A DNA stretch of 64,000 nucleotides. Origin: Musa acuminata AAA Group. Taxonomy: Eukaryota; Streptophyta; Magnoliopsida; Zingiberales; Musaceae. Positions within the stretch are counted from its first letter, which is position 1. Each line of letters starts with the position of its first letter. The DNA lies in assembly GCF_036884655.1 (NCBI RefSeq), contig NC_088357.1, positions 8,419,001 to 8,483,000 of the forward strand, given 5' to 3'. Both the position numbers and the translations under genes were made by a program. Below, piece after piece: positions 1-10,649 of the stretch. Below the pieces are notes generated by a model that saw only the letters and a list, made by a program, of their open reading frames with translations, was not told the origin of the DNA and did not search any database.

Positions 1-32
1 TTTCAACGAATGTGATCATCATGAGCTAAATA

Positions 33-136
<104 letters not shown>

Positions 137-261
137 GCATAAAAATATATAAATTACGATAAAAATATCTTATATGTATACATATACGATGACGTGCAAT
201 ATGAGAATGCATGTGTTTTCTATGACGTGTAATGTGAGAGTGTATAAATATATTATGATGT

Positions 262-1756
262 TGTTGGGAAATCATTGGGGGGCGACATCATATGCGCAGC
301 GGAAGAACAAGAAAACAAAAATCCCCGATTCCCCAAAAAGATGTTCGTCGTCGTGCGAAGATTGGTGCGCAAAATCCGCAAAACACAAAACTGCGTATAG
401 AGATTGTGTTACCTAGGGAGATCGTATATCCCTGTTTCCTTGCAGATCCTTAGGAGAGGGTGAAGGAGGTCAAGCGTCCTCCTCTCTAGCGGTGATCCAC
501 ACAGCAGGGTTGCGACGACGCTCCTCAAAACTCCAGGCCTACTCTGAGGTGGAGAGGGAGAGGAGAATAGGAAGGGCAAGCAAAGACTCTAGCCTATGAG
601 GCTGTGAATCCCTCCTATTTATAGAGATCCCGTGTCAAAACCCTAATGGGTCCTTTCCCTAGTGGGTATTGGATCTGCATCCAATAAGACAAGGGCTCCG
701 TCGGATATCTCATATCCGAACCTCTACTCATCGCAATGCCTACCATATGTGTGTGACCCTCTAGGCCCAATATCGAGCTGGCCGTGAGTCATACCTGTCA
801 GAACTCCTTCTAACTTAGTGAATTATTATCTCTGTAATAATTCACTCGACTCATCGACTACGGAAGTACTAGGCCACTACGCCGTAGTCCCCAGACGATA
901 CAGGGGAATCCAATCCATTGGACCTGTCTGTCCTCAGTTACCATGTACCTATAGTCCCTCATCCATCTAATATCCCAGAGACCGTATATCGAGCATGGTG
1001 CTGTCAGACCCATACGGTTTCTACTCGAGTCTCGCTCTAATCGGATTCTCCCGGAGAACTCTTTCTCTCTCAACCCGAATGACCCTGGCCAGGGATTTGT
1101 CTGAGCAAGAACACATAGGATATTCCTCTCATGACGCCGAGAGTGGATGATCCTCTGTCGACACTCAATAGCCCTCGTAAGGTCGACTACCACTCCCAAT
1201 GACCAGCTGTACTAGATCTGAGAACAGTCAAACCTATAAGTCTGGTATCAAAGAGTGGAGCACTCATACAGGACATCCTTGGTGTCTCAAGTCTAAGGAC
1301 CAGATACACCACTAGGACTATGGAATCGCTGTCTGACAATAAGGCATCATCAACCATCCAGCATTCCGTAAGCGGATCAATCAGTGAACTCATTCTCCAA
1401 TGAGCACCTGTACTGTATCCCTAGTGTCCCTACACGAGCAGCTATGAGACCAGCTGCATCCATCATATGGACGGGTATACAGCACACCAGTCTATCCGGT
1501 TATCACGATGTCCCTCTCGAGTAACCTATGACCGGGATTATTTAGGATATGTATTTAAAGGTGAATCGATCTCATTATCGTGATCTCATCACGATCCGAT
1601 TCCCATTGCACAAATCCAAGGACATCACAATATATATGCATTTATGCAATAGTTATAAAGTGATATACGCCAAAATATAATAAGCAAAAAGATTCTGTAT
1701 CAAGTCACACGTGCCATCACTCACGTGATTGGCTTGCTGGGCACCTATGACTAGCA
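262..1756 (+). mobile_element. Solo LTR of an LTR retrotransposon
   Basis: The segment begins TGTTGGG and ends CTAGCA, so it has the canonical TG...CA ends. It is flanked by an identical 5-bp target duplication GATGT at 257-261 and 1757-1761. It is 1495 bp long and contains no gag-pol coding sequence, primer-binding site or polypurine tract. This is what remains after recombination between the two LTRs of a full element. Superfamily cannot be assigned from an LTR alone; its length would fit a large copia or gypsy family. Short ORFs inside it (858-1199, 1187-1393, minus strand) are not genes. Confidence 0.85.
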
Positions 1757-1761
1757 GATGT

Positions 1762-2124
1762 ATGGTATGAGAGTACATGTATTATGACGGGTGGTGTGAG
1801 AATGTTTATATGTGTTATAACATATAATGTGAAAGTGTACGTATATATTATAACGTCAAGTATGAGAGTATTATGACGTGTGATGAGGGAGTACACGTAT
1901 GTATTATAAAATATTATATTATGATGTGTGGTATATCATTCATTTTATAACTATTCAAAAGAAAGACTATATGCTATTAAACGTTATTAGGTAAATACTT
2001 TATTTTCATACTCTGGAGGATAGATTTGTAGAGCACACGAACAAGGGAGAGGAGGAGAGCTCAAGTCTCATGAACACCATGAAGCACCGGTAAAGCGGTT
2101 GAACGCCACCACCGTCGACATCCA
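1762..2124. other. AT-rich spacer with degenerate short repeats
   Basis: Contains several diverged copies of a roughly 40-bp unit built on 'tatgacgtgtgatgtgagagtgt'-like words. The same words occur just before the solo LTR (185-260), so the LTR inserted into a pre-existing degenerate repeat array. No gene seen. Confidence 0.6.
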
Positions 2125-2907
2125 TCATCTCTTCCAGCTTCGACTCCTCACCGGCAGATTCATCCTTACCTCGACCCAACTCTCCTTTGCAATCTCCGAC
2201 GACACCTTAGGGAAACCATGAGCATAGTTCGGCAGAACCACCCCCTCCTCTTCCGCCCTAATCATCTTCGCCGACGACTCTTCTCCATCACCACCGCCGC
2301 CTCCTCTCGGTGACCACCTCGTTGCAGGTGCTGACCTACACCTCGTGAGCAGAAGAGCATTTGGAGGTGGCGCCATCGATTCCACTTCGCAACGTCCGTT
2401 GCTCTCCTCTTCTACGGCCTCCTGTAGTTGGCGATTGTCTTCCCTCTCCTCTTCATCTTCGTCTTCCTCTTCGCTGGTGCAGTCCGCTGGGGCACGGAAC
2501 GAACCGAAGCACCTGGCGCCAAAGCGGAGGCCTCGGAGGGCGCCAAGGAAGTGCATGGCGTCCTTCTTGAGACCGAACATTTCGAGCCAGTTCCTGTCGC
2601 AGCCGCCGCCGCCGCTGCGTCTGGGCGTTGGTCTCGCCTTGGCCCTTACCTTGATCTGGCCGGCGCAGGTGACCTTGGGCGAGGCCGGCTCGTCGAGCTC
2701 CGCCGAGTTCAAATGCTTGGCCTTGGCCTTAAAGAGGGGGCTCGCCCGGCCACGGCCGGTGTGCCTCGTCGGAGGGCGCCTGCCGGATTCCGTGTGCCGG
2801 GATGGACCACTTATAGTCTTTGGCATCAGCGGCAGATGAGCTCTTGATGGAAAGCAGACCAAAAGGTCTGTTGAGACTCCTCTTCCTCCTCCCAGGCTTC
2901 CTTTCAT
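2125..2907 (-). CDS. Plant-specific protein, syringolide-induced 14-1-1-like
   Basis: Single-exon gene of 260 residues with GC-rich coding sequence. Conserved blocks are a VSTDLLVCFPSRAHL stretch near the N-terminus (11-25), SPKVTCAGQIKVR (76-88), a GLKKDAMHFLGALRGLRFGARCFGSF core (about 112-137), an acidic EEEDEDEEE run (146-154) and PPPNALLLTRCRSAP (180-194). This combination is familiar from plant proteins annotated as syringolide-induced protein 14-1-1, whose biochemical role is unknown. No signal peptide or membrane segment is evident. The start at 2907 is preceded by a (CT)n tract (2911-2933), typical of plant 5' leaders. The opposite-strand ORFs at 2345-2847 are shadows. The coding call is firm; the family name is from memory. 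Confidence 0.75.
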   Translation of the reverse strand: MKGSLGGGRGVSTDLLVCFPSRAHLPLMPKTISGPSRHTESGRRPPTRHTGRGRASPLFKAKAKHLNSAELDEPASPKVTCAGQIKVRAKARPTPRRSGGGGCDRNWLEMFGLKKDAMHFLGALRGLRFGARCFGSFRAPADCTSEEEDEDEEEREDNRQLQEAVEEESNGRCEVESMAPPPNALLLTRCRSAPATRWSPRGGGGGDGEESSAKMIRAEEEGVVLPNYAHGFPKVSSEIAKESWVEVRMNLPVRSRSWKR

Positions 2908-2910
2908 GGC

Positions 2911-2933
2911 CTCTCTCTCTCTCTCTCTCTCTC
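2911..2933 (-). repeat. (CT)n/(GA)n tract in 5' leader
   Basis: A pure dinucleotide run directly upstream of the ATG at 2907. On the coding strand it reads (GA)n, so it probably lies in the 5' UTR or core promoter. Confidence 0.8.
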
Positions 2934-2934
2934 G

Positions 2935-5570
2935 CGTTTATGCCCTTTGATTTGCTGCTCTGTTTCTGAGGAAGGCAAAGTGTGGATTAAAAGGGAGGGC
3001 TAAACCAGCTTTACTTTCTTGCTTTGGCCGCCAGTATTGTCGTCTATCTTCATGTTTTCTTTCTTTATTTCCTTCAGCTTTTGGGTGGTGATCATCGAGA
3101 GGGTTACTGTTCCGGAACTCGCCATTTGGATGTTAGATAATAATAAGTAGGTACATTGCATCATTCAATCAAAAGAACTAACTTTATAGTTAAGAATTGA
3201 GATGGAGACTTGAGATTACTATAAAAATCTAACTATTTGGAGAAGTGATCTTAGTGCACTGATTTAAGCCATTAGTTAAATGCAATCTTATGCTTCAAGC
3301 AATACACTCTTCTCATGGTGTAATGATTAAGGGAAACAATATATCAAATCCATATCTAACTGCAGCAATCATTTATTTGTAAGGTTCTTCACCCTCCCAT
3401 CATTCCATGTTCCAAACAGCGATGTCAATCAGGCGGGATGGGGAGCGAGAAATGCTTCCTCGTCGTCTTCGTTATGGTCTTATCCTTCCATCTCCTATCC
3501 TCGTCTCATTCTGTATTTTGATAAGACAGGGACGAAGATAGAAAATCCCCATCGGCGACGAAGACCATATCATTTTAATTAATTCATTCAATTTAAAAAA
3601 AAACCATCCTAATATCACCTACGATTGGAGATTAGGTGTCTGCAACATGTTACTGTTGAGAGATATTTCATTTGATTCAATTGAATCAAATAATTTCTAA
3701 TTAAATCATGATCGATTCGATCGAGGTTGATCCAATCTAATTTGAATAACGTAAGCATGATCTACTTAGTGTCTGGGCCTAACATCTCAACTCACGTATT
3801 AATAGATCGGGTATAAGAATAACTACGGACTAGAGAGTGCTCTACCTATCCTCACCCCACATTTGTACGCTAATATAAAATACCTTTCATCTCCATTTAT
3901 TTTTTTTCTATCATCATCCCATTAGGAACATTTTATGAACATAATTGACATTCTAGAAAATAAAAAATAGTACTTTTTCTTAGAATAATATAGTGGTTAA
4001 GGAGCTCAACTCTCGTCGAATGACAAACCAAACCAGAACGAATGCAGATTCCTTGCAAATTGATTCAGCCAAACACCACACTTTAGCTCTTTTGTTATCA
4101 TAGTTTAAGAAAGGAAGTAACTCAAAAGAGGTCACCATCATTCTCCTATTGAGTAGCAAGTAGTTCATCTCATTGGGTTCAGTGCGTTACCACCCGATCT
4201 GATGAAGCAATTAATCCATTAATTTATTGAACCTAAATCATTATCCCAAATTGCTTAGATCCAAATTGAAGCTACTAATTTCATCAAATATAATATAACT
4301 CAAAACCAACCTCCAACATTGTGCACATATGATCGTCCTATCTAGCAATGATTTCTCCGTTTTCTATTTGAGTTCCTCACATTATCTAATCATATGTACA
4401 CCATAATTAACCGATTAATTTATTGAGCCCGAACAAGGATCCTAAAACATTTAAACTAAAATTATCAATAATAATTATATCAAGCGAATAAATCTTTATC
4501 TACCAATTATTAAGGTTAATACACAATATATCCAAGGAAGAATAGGGAGAATCCTCCTCCCAAAGACTAGTAGTAGTTAAAGCTTAGAGGAACACTAGTA
4601 CTCTCATAAATAGTATGGTTAAGCATCTACTTGTGTTGGTGGGGAAGGTCAAGGAGCAGTTAGGAATTAATGAAGAGAGTGACAGAATAGAATAAGCCAT
4701 ACCTACTTGGTGTAGATCCTGATAGCATCATGAGTGGGAGGCCCAACTCTTTAACTTTAGCTGATAGAGATGCTCTTGCGCATGATGTTAGTCTGTGAGA
4801 AAAGATATTATCATATGAAGCACACTGTTAACTATTTTGAAATGTAAAGAAGAGATCTGACATTTTGGTGCAAGCATCATAGCATATATTAGTTACAAGA
4901 CACACAATGAACCTAAAAAGATGAATATGACTTGATTCCAAGGTTAGATTGATGTGAAGTCCAAAGCAGAACTAAGCCGATCATTAGGAAGAACACCAGG
5001 TTCTCTGGGTGTGTGTGTATGAGACAAGCACACAGGGCTAACGTGACAAATGGATGCTGGCTGAAGTAGGGAAATGGTGATTCCAAGTTCCAAGATGTGT
5101 CATTAAGCTTCGACGAGACTGAGAGGTGACAAAAGCCCTCCAACTAAGCGGGTGGCGGCAACGGGCTGAAGCCCGCAAGGAGGCACGGCTGCTTCGGCGG
5201 TGTGCTCCTTAGAGCCGGTCCACGGGTTCGGGTGGGTTTACTGCTGTGTGTCACGGCATCATTTCCAGAGCACTTGGCCGTTGATTGCGTCTGTTCTCGA
5301 GCTTGTGCGTCGAAGAAGTGTAAGCCGGCGGGCATGCAGCGCTGCCACCGCAGCACACACGTGCACGGGCGCCAGCCACGTACTCGCTTTCCACGCACCG
5401 CTCCGCCGCAAGGCGCTCTCAGCAGCAGCGACCAGCTCGCGCACCGTCCCCGAAGCCCCCTTCCTCTCCCTATCCTCTCCGCAGGCCATGTGGAGCCCCC
5501 CCACCCCGATGAGTCCCGCCTTCGCCGCCCTTCTTTTACCACGACTCTCTATCTCTCTCCGCGTGTGCGT
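2935..5570. other. Intergenic, no gene recognised
   Basis: AT-rich sequence from 3000 to about 5100 with only short, composition-driven ORFs. From about 5145 to 5570 it becomes GC-rich and holds overlapping ORFs on both strands (5144-5542 minus, 5200-5595 plus). None resembles a known protein, and all lie immediately upstream of the gene at 5669, so this is most likely its promoter and leader. Confidence 0.6.
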
Positions 5571-5576
5571 CTGTGT

Positions 5577-5588
5577 TCTATTTAAATC
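5577..5588 (+). promoter_or_regulatory. Possible TATA box for the ERD7-like gene
   Basis: The sequence TCTATTTAAATC lies about 85 bp before the ATG at 5669. This is a plausible distance for a TATA element plus a short 5' UTR. Confidence 0.4.
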
Positions 5589-5668
5589 CCTATAACTGCA
5601 CTCACGCCCATCTCACCCATCTGTCTTTTAGTTTCCACACGTCGGTTTCACAGAAATACCTGCATGCG

Positions 5669-6714
5669 ATGGCTTCACACGAAGCCATGACGAAGGTCAT
5701 GGTGGGGAGGACGACGGAGTTCCGAAAGGGCACCGACACCGAGCTGCTCGCCCTCCACAGCAGCTCCGCCGAGCTGCTGCTCCTTTGTGGGGAGCGGTTC
5801 GACGCCGTGCAGGCCTTCCGCACAGGGCGGCTCTCCTTGCACATGATCAGAGCGAAGGGGAACCCCGTTTGCATGGTGAGTTGCACGGTGGGGGATCACC
5901 AGTGGATGCTGGCCAAGGACTCGCTCGTCCTCCGTGTTGACCCTCGCAGGTATGTCTTCGCCATGCCCGGCTTCTGCTACGGACTTGCATTGCTGGGCTC
6001 TGGTTCGGACCATGAGTGCAGGACGCTGGAAGAGATCCTTGCGAGGTTTTGTGCTTACCGAGACATTGCAGCCGAGGAAGGTAATTAACCCACAAGGGAT
6101 TTGCTGTCTCCATGAATTCCCCGTTGACCATTCCTCCTTTTCTCTCAGGAGCTGATATATGGGCTCATGCCTATGACGAGATGACGAAGCTCGCCACCAT
6201 CGCCGCCGCCGCCGCCGCCATCGACACCACCACCGGCGGGGCCAGACGGCCATCAACTGCCACAGGCATCGCCTCTTCCGAATCAGAGAAATGGAAGAAG
6301 ATCCAGCGGGCAGTGAGGACGTCGGCCATGGTCAAGCTGCTCTCCCGGTCCCTCCTCACCGGTGCGCTCGACCCCAGAAAGCACCTCGACCTGACCGCCG
6401 GCAATAACCTCCCGAGCATGCGGGTTATAGGAGACCTTGCGGAGGTGATCGAGACAGGGCGGCGACCACCCGCGGTGGACGGGCGGAACTCCTTTTGGTA
6501 TGTGAATGGTGAGGGGATAAGGCTGCTGCTCGCGATCCTCTCGGCGTGCGGAGCCGCCGAGCGGAGGAAGCGACCACGCCTGGAGACTCTCAGAGAGGAG
6601 TCCGAGTGGGCGAGCGAAGGCAATGCAGGTGATGAGGGAGGTGGAGTCAGCAGCAGTGGTTCAAGGTGCCTTAGTAAAGAGGTGAGGTTAGAGAGAGAGA
6701 ACGACGACCAATGA
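5669..6714 (+). CDS. Two-exon ERD7/senescence-domain-like protein
   Basis: Exon 1 is 5669-6080 and exon 2 is 6149-6714, joined across a 68-bp GT-AG intron. The join keeps frame (a split GGA codon) and yields about 325 residues. The N-terminal half has the pattern of plant ERD7/senescence-associated proteins: a VGDHQWMLAKDSLVLRVDPRRYVFAMP stretch matches the family's 'QWPLTKDEPVVKLD..HYFFSLP' region, followed by EILARFCAYRD. The C-terminal half, starting at KWKKIQRAVRTSAMVKLLSRSLL, resembles a very diverged and shortened senescence domain, then a low-complexity acidic and Ser/Gly tail. ERD7-type proteins are dehydration-induced and lipid-associated. This member is short and divergent, so function is uncertain. 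The intron is near the lower size limit for plants. Confidence 0.6.
6081..6148 (+). other. Very short intron (68 bp)
   Basis: Begins GTAATTAACC and ends with a pyrimidine-rich stretch and CTCTCAG. Removing it fuses the two ORFs in frame. Reading through it gives a stop at 6086-6088. Confidence 0.75.
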
Positions 6715-8990
6715 AACAATGTCCAAAGTCATATGTTCTCCTATCTTGACATAATTTTAGCAGCTCGATGTTCTCTTCTTCCTCCTAAAGTAAGAAAGTA
6801 AGGATGATAAGTGATTGACGAGGGGGAGAAGGCGGGAGGACGCTCCAATGGTGAGGCTCAATGTTGCGTCTTCCCCGCCCACAGGAAACGGAGGATAACT
6901 ACTGCTCCTCTGTTAATCGTTTTGTAAAAGTGGAGAACTAAAGTAATAATTTAAATGAATGGGACTTCAACGTCAGAGAGGGAGAGAGATGAAGATTATA
7001 TTGCATAAAAGAGGAACTGGAGATATTATAGGCAGTAAATGCGATATAACAGCAGGTTTACTTACTGGTGGGAGTCGTTGCCAATGATGCATCTCAAGTC
7101 GTGCTGCTTCCTGGGAGGGTGCTTTCTGTAGAACTTATGCATTTGAAGGTTCTGCATATAGAAATCAAATTTAGCCAACATAAAATTCTTGTAGAATTAA
7201 TTATATTGCTAATGACGAGAATTTATAGCTAGACACAGTAAACTAAGGAATCGAATTCCAGCAGAATGAAGCTTAAGACGCTTTGCAAAATGATAAAAAA
7301 AAAGGTTTAGACAAGACATTCCAAACCATGCTAAAGAAAAGGGGAGAGAGAGACAGAGACCAGCTCATCAGAATAATAGCATATATAATTCATGTAGGGG
7401 GCCAGCAAAACAATAAAATGTTTCAGATACATTAAGTCAGATCCCAAATGAACTAAATCATGTAGGGAAATGAGAGAGAGAGAAGCTCAGAAGAAAAATA
7501 GAGGACCTGAACAACGCAAACATGAGGTCAGGTGGCAACTCAGAATACTCGAATCATGCAGGGAAGAGAGAGAGACCAGCTCAACAAAATTCTACTACAT
7601 CCAATTCATGTAGGAGGCCAGAAAAACAATAGAGAACTTCACATCAATAGAATCATTCATGTAGGAAACCAGCTAGCAAAATACTAGTACAGGCCACATG
7701 CAGGAGGCCAGCAAAAGAGTAGAGAACTTCACATACATGAGGCAGGTCCCAAATCTACATCCTCAGAACCATTGCAACAAACACTTCATAGAGCTGTCAA
7801 GATTGTGACAAAACATGAACATTTATTTATGTTTAACAGCACAGAATCTATCAACTAAATCAGAACTATCTGGTGACGAGAATCGGCACCAAGTACATGG
7901 GATATCAAATTGTAGCAGAGATGAGCCTTACACTTAGCCAGTTGCTGCAGGTACATAGAAGCTCACCATAATTTAACTCGTGTTCGTACAGTGTTAACAT
8001 TATATTAAAGTGGCACTCATTTGGATCCTTCTCTATGGAAGTGCATGAAGTCAAGGATACTAGATAACCAGGATCAGATAAAAGGTGATAAATACGATAC
8101 TAAGAACGTAAAAGAACATGATGATTGGCACATCTCAGCCTGTAGTATTGCTGTAGAAGTTAAATAAATACTAACTCTTGCAAAGTCAAATTTGTCACAC
8201 TCTTTCTTTCAGAAAGAATTAAGTGGCATTGGCCATGTACTGCCATTTGCCAATCAGACAACCAACAGATGAAGGGTGCCAAAATGGGAGAATGATGATA
8301 TGCCAAGGATACTCCCACATGTAGGTTAAGCAGAGCCTACGCCAAAATTGGTACGTATACACCGAGGATATTCTTCATGGATGCAACGAGATAACATTGA
8401 TGCTCATCAAATCTGCAGCAACCTAAGGTCATAAACTAATTGCATATGTCAAGTTTCGTCATGGTAGCAAACTCGTGGATTTAAACATAATTTAAATGAG
8501 TTGATGAATATATACATGATAATACATCATCCAACTATCATCTATCTCACCAACATTCTCAAATATCTAGAAGTTAAATAGCACACCTAACTTTTGGCTT
8601 TAGCCATACCAGATAGACATGGATCTAGAATTTGTATTGTAGCTCGATGCCACAAAAAATGAACCATGCAGCAGACTCCGAACATTGCTGTTGAATAATC
8701 TAGCTGCATACAGTAGCACTTGTCATTTTGGCAAGATGGTTAAATCTACTGAAACTAAAAGCAAATGAACTCTATAACTAGCAGTGCTTCATCAAGCTAA
8801 AAAGATGCTTCCTTAAATAACAAATCAGAAATGATATAATCTCAGATTAAAAAAAACATATGTACCTCAACTGAAATCATTTTCTTGTGCCAAATGAATA
8901 GCATGGTCATCAATCTTTGCTGATACAAATGATTTTTTTTAGCATTGCAAGGTGAATTTCCAGAAAACCAGTCTAATGAGTACATTCTTT
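6715..8990. other. Non-coding region
   Basis: No ORF with recognisable similarity. It holds a degenerate minisatellite at about 7375-7745 (separate entry) and otherwise AT-rich unique-looking sequence. Part may be the decayed 3' portion or 3' UTR and introns of the PPR relic that follows on the minus strand. Confidence 0.5.
7375..7745. repeat. Degenerate tandem repeat (minisatellite-like)
   Basis: At least five imperfect copies of a unit containing 'catgtaggaggccagcaaaa' followed by 'agagaacttcacat', with spacings of roughly 50-90 bp. Copies start near 7390, 7460, 7555, 7605, 7665 and 7700. Short GA runs are interspersed. Confidence 0.6.
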
Positions 8991-8999
8991 TAGTTCACT

Positions 9000-10250
9000 G
9001 TCACTAGGCAGACGTCCATCCTTTGCCATGTTAGTCAGAACATTCAATACAACATCTACGTTTTTGTGGTTCACTTAATTCAGTTCCTCATCCTTATCAA
9101 ATTGAGAGATACCCTTAATAATTGCACTGAGGAGAAAGCCATCTTGTACCATCTATGCACACAAGTTTCCTGCCCTACAGTGTCCATGGATGATAACATT
9201 ATATGCAGTAGCATCAGGCATCCACCTCCTCTTCGCTGTTGAATCAAATGCCTTATAAGCTTCATTTATCAATCCTTTTAAAGAATGAACACACTTTTGA
9301 ACTCCGCTTTGCCACATCAATCCCTCAGTATGCCATATGCCATACTATCTGGAAAAAACTCATCATAGAACATCCTAACAGGAATCGTTTTACTTCCTTT
9401 GTCTGACTCACTCTATGAAAGCCTTCTTCATTCCCCACATTCCATTAGCCATCAATCAGTGTGTGTGTGGTGTATGTAAATTCATCAAGATGTAGATCAA
9501 AATCAACATTTTCTGGGAATGCTTATAAGTGCTGTCCAGTCTCTTACATCACAAGTACTTTCAATAAGTTGTCAAGCATCTCCTGATTCAACTGGAATGC
9601 CAGATCAATGTCTCCACTCCTACCGTGCCATTCATTTAGTTCGTAACACATCGTCTCGAACAATCCTCGATGAACATCCATCCTCCCCAGCAAACAATAC
9701 CCATTAATTAGAGGATTGTAGCTCGCAAAAGGAAGCCAAATTCCACTCTCCTTTGTCTGCTTCACGATCAGGAATGCAACATTCAAGAACCATCTCGTGT
9801 GAAAGTGACCTCCTTAGTTCGGCTGACAATCTTAGTTGCTCTCCTCAGCTTCCCTGCTTTACACATTGCATTGACCAACGAAGTATATGTAACAACACAG
9901 GGTTCCACGCCCTTACAAGACTAGATCTTGATGCACGTGGCCATCCCTGCAGTACCCATTCACGAGCGTAGTGCGAGTATGGCATCAGGGGCCAACACTT
10001 CCACCATCTCATCGGAAAACTTTCTTGAATCCGTCATCGTCCTCAGCAGCAGGCGACCGACTTGCAGGGACCATCAGTCAGAGTGTTGTATGTGAACGAC
10101 AACTTTGGGCGAACAACCGGCGAGCGTCATCTCAGATGGGAAAGCCGACGCCCGATCCAATTCAACCCATGAGTATAATTCTCTGATAAGTATGTTGGAT
10201 GTGTAGACACTGGACGAAATCCCGGAACCAGCCATTCATCGACCAACTCT
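9000..10250 (-). pseudogene. Decayed pentatricopeptide-repeat (PPR) gene
   Basis: Several PPR-like units can be read on the minus strand but in different frames. One around 9790-9890 reads EPCVVTYTSLVNAMCKAGKL. One around 9690-9725 reads YNPLINGYCLLGRMD. One around 9170-9265 contains MPDATAYNVIIHGHCRAGN. One around 9920-9960 contains TLVNGYCRDGHV. These fit the roughly 35-residue P-type motif with the 'Y..LI.G.C..G' core. Stops and frameshifts separate all of them, and no ORF exceeds 80 residues across the repeats. Intact PPR proteins bind organellar RNA in plastids or mitochondria. This copy is not expected to make one. The exact limits are uncertain. Confidence 0.8.
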
Positions 10251-10557
10251 TCGATTGGCGTCGAGGGCGAAGTTGTAGGAGAGAAAGGCTGGGGAAAATC
10301 CCGCATCGCTGGTGATGGAGACAGCGGAGAGAGAGAGAGGGTGGGGAGGGAGAGGGAGGAGTATTACTTGACGAGAAAGGAGACGTCCATCTCGGCGAGG
10401 AGGCGGCGCCGGCTTCGAGAGGGCTCCGCGTGGGGGCGAATCGCCGCCCTAGCAACGAAGGCGGGCCTTTTGCTTTGGATCGATCGGAGAGCCCGAACGA
10501 AGCCCAAATAGAAATTCTACCCAATTCTGACTCGACTCGAGCTCTGTACGGACCCAT
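10251..10557 (-). other. GC-rich ORF upstream of the PPR relic
   Basis: A minus-strand ORF (10162-10557) of 131 codons is Ser/Pro/Arg-rich with no motif I recognise. It sits where the 5' end of the PPR gene would lie and may be its former leader or promoter. I do not call it a gene. Confidence 0.3.
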
Positions 10558-10621
10558 CAGAATGAGCCAATTAGCTTATCGATGTCAATTCCGATCCCAA
10601 TGTGCACAGAATTAGCCATCT

Positions 10622-10649
10622 CACACACACACACACACACACACACACA
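10622..10649. repeat. (CA)n microsatellite
   Basis: Fourteen uninterrupted CA units. Confidence 0.95.

Noticed and set aside
2345..2847. Three long plus-strand ORFs (up to 164 codons)
   Set aside because: They are antisense to the conserved protein at 2125-2907 and have no family motifs.
5144..5595. GC-rich ORFs on both strands upstream of 5669
   Set aside because: Mutually overlapping, no known motifs, and located where the promoter and leader of the ERD7-like gene should be.
7375..7745. Possible CRISPR-like spaced repeats
   Set aside because: Units are imperfect and spacing irregular, and the DNA is from a plant nuclear genome.
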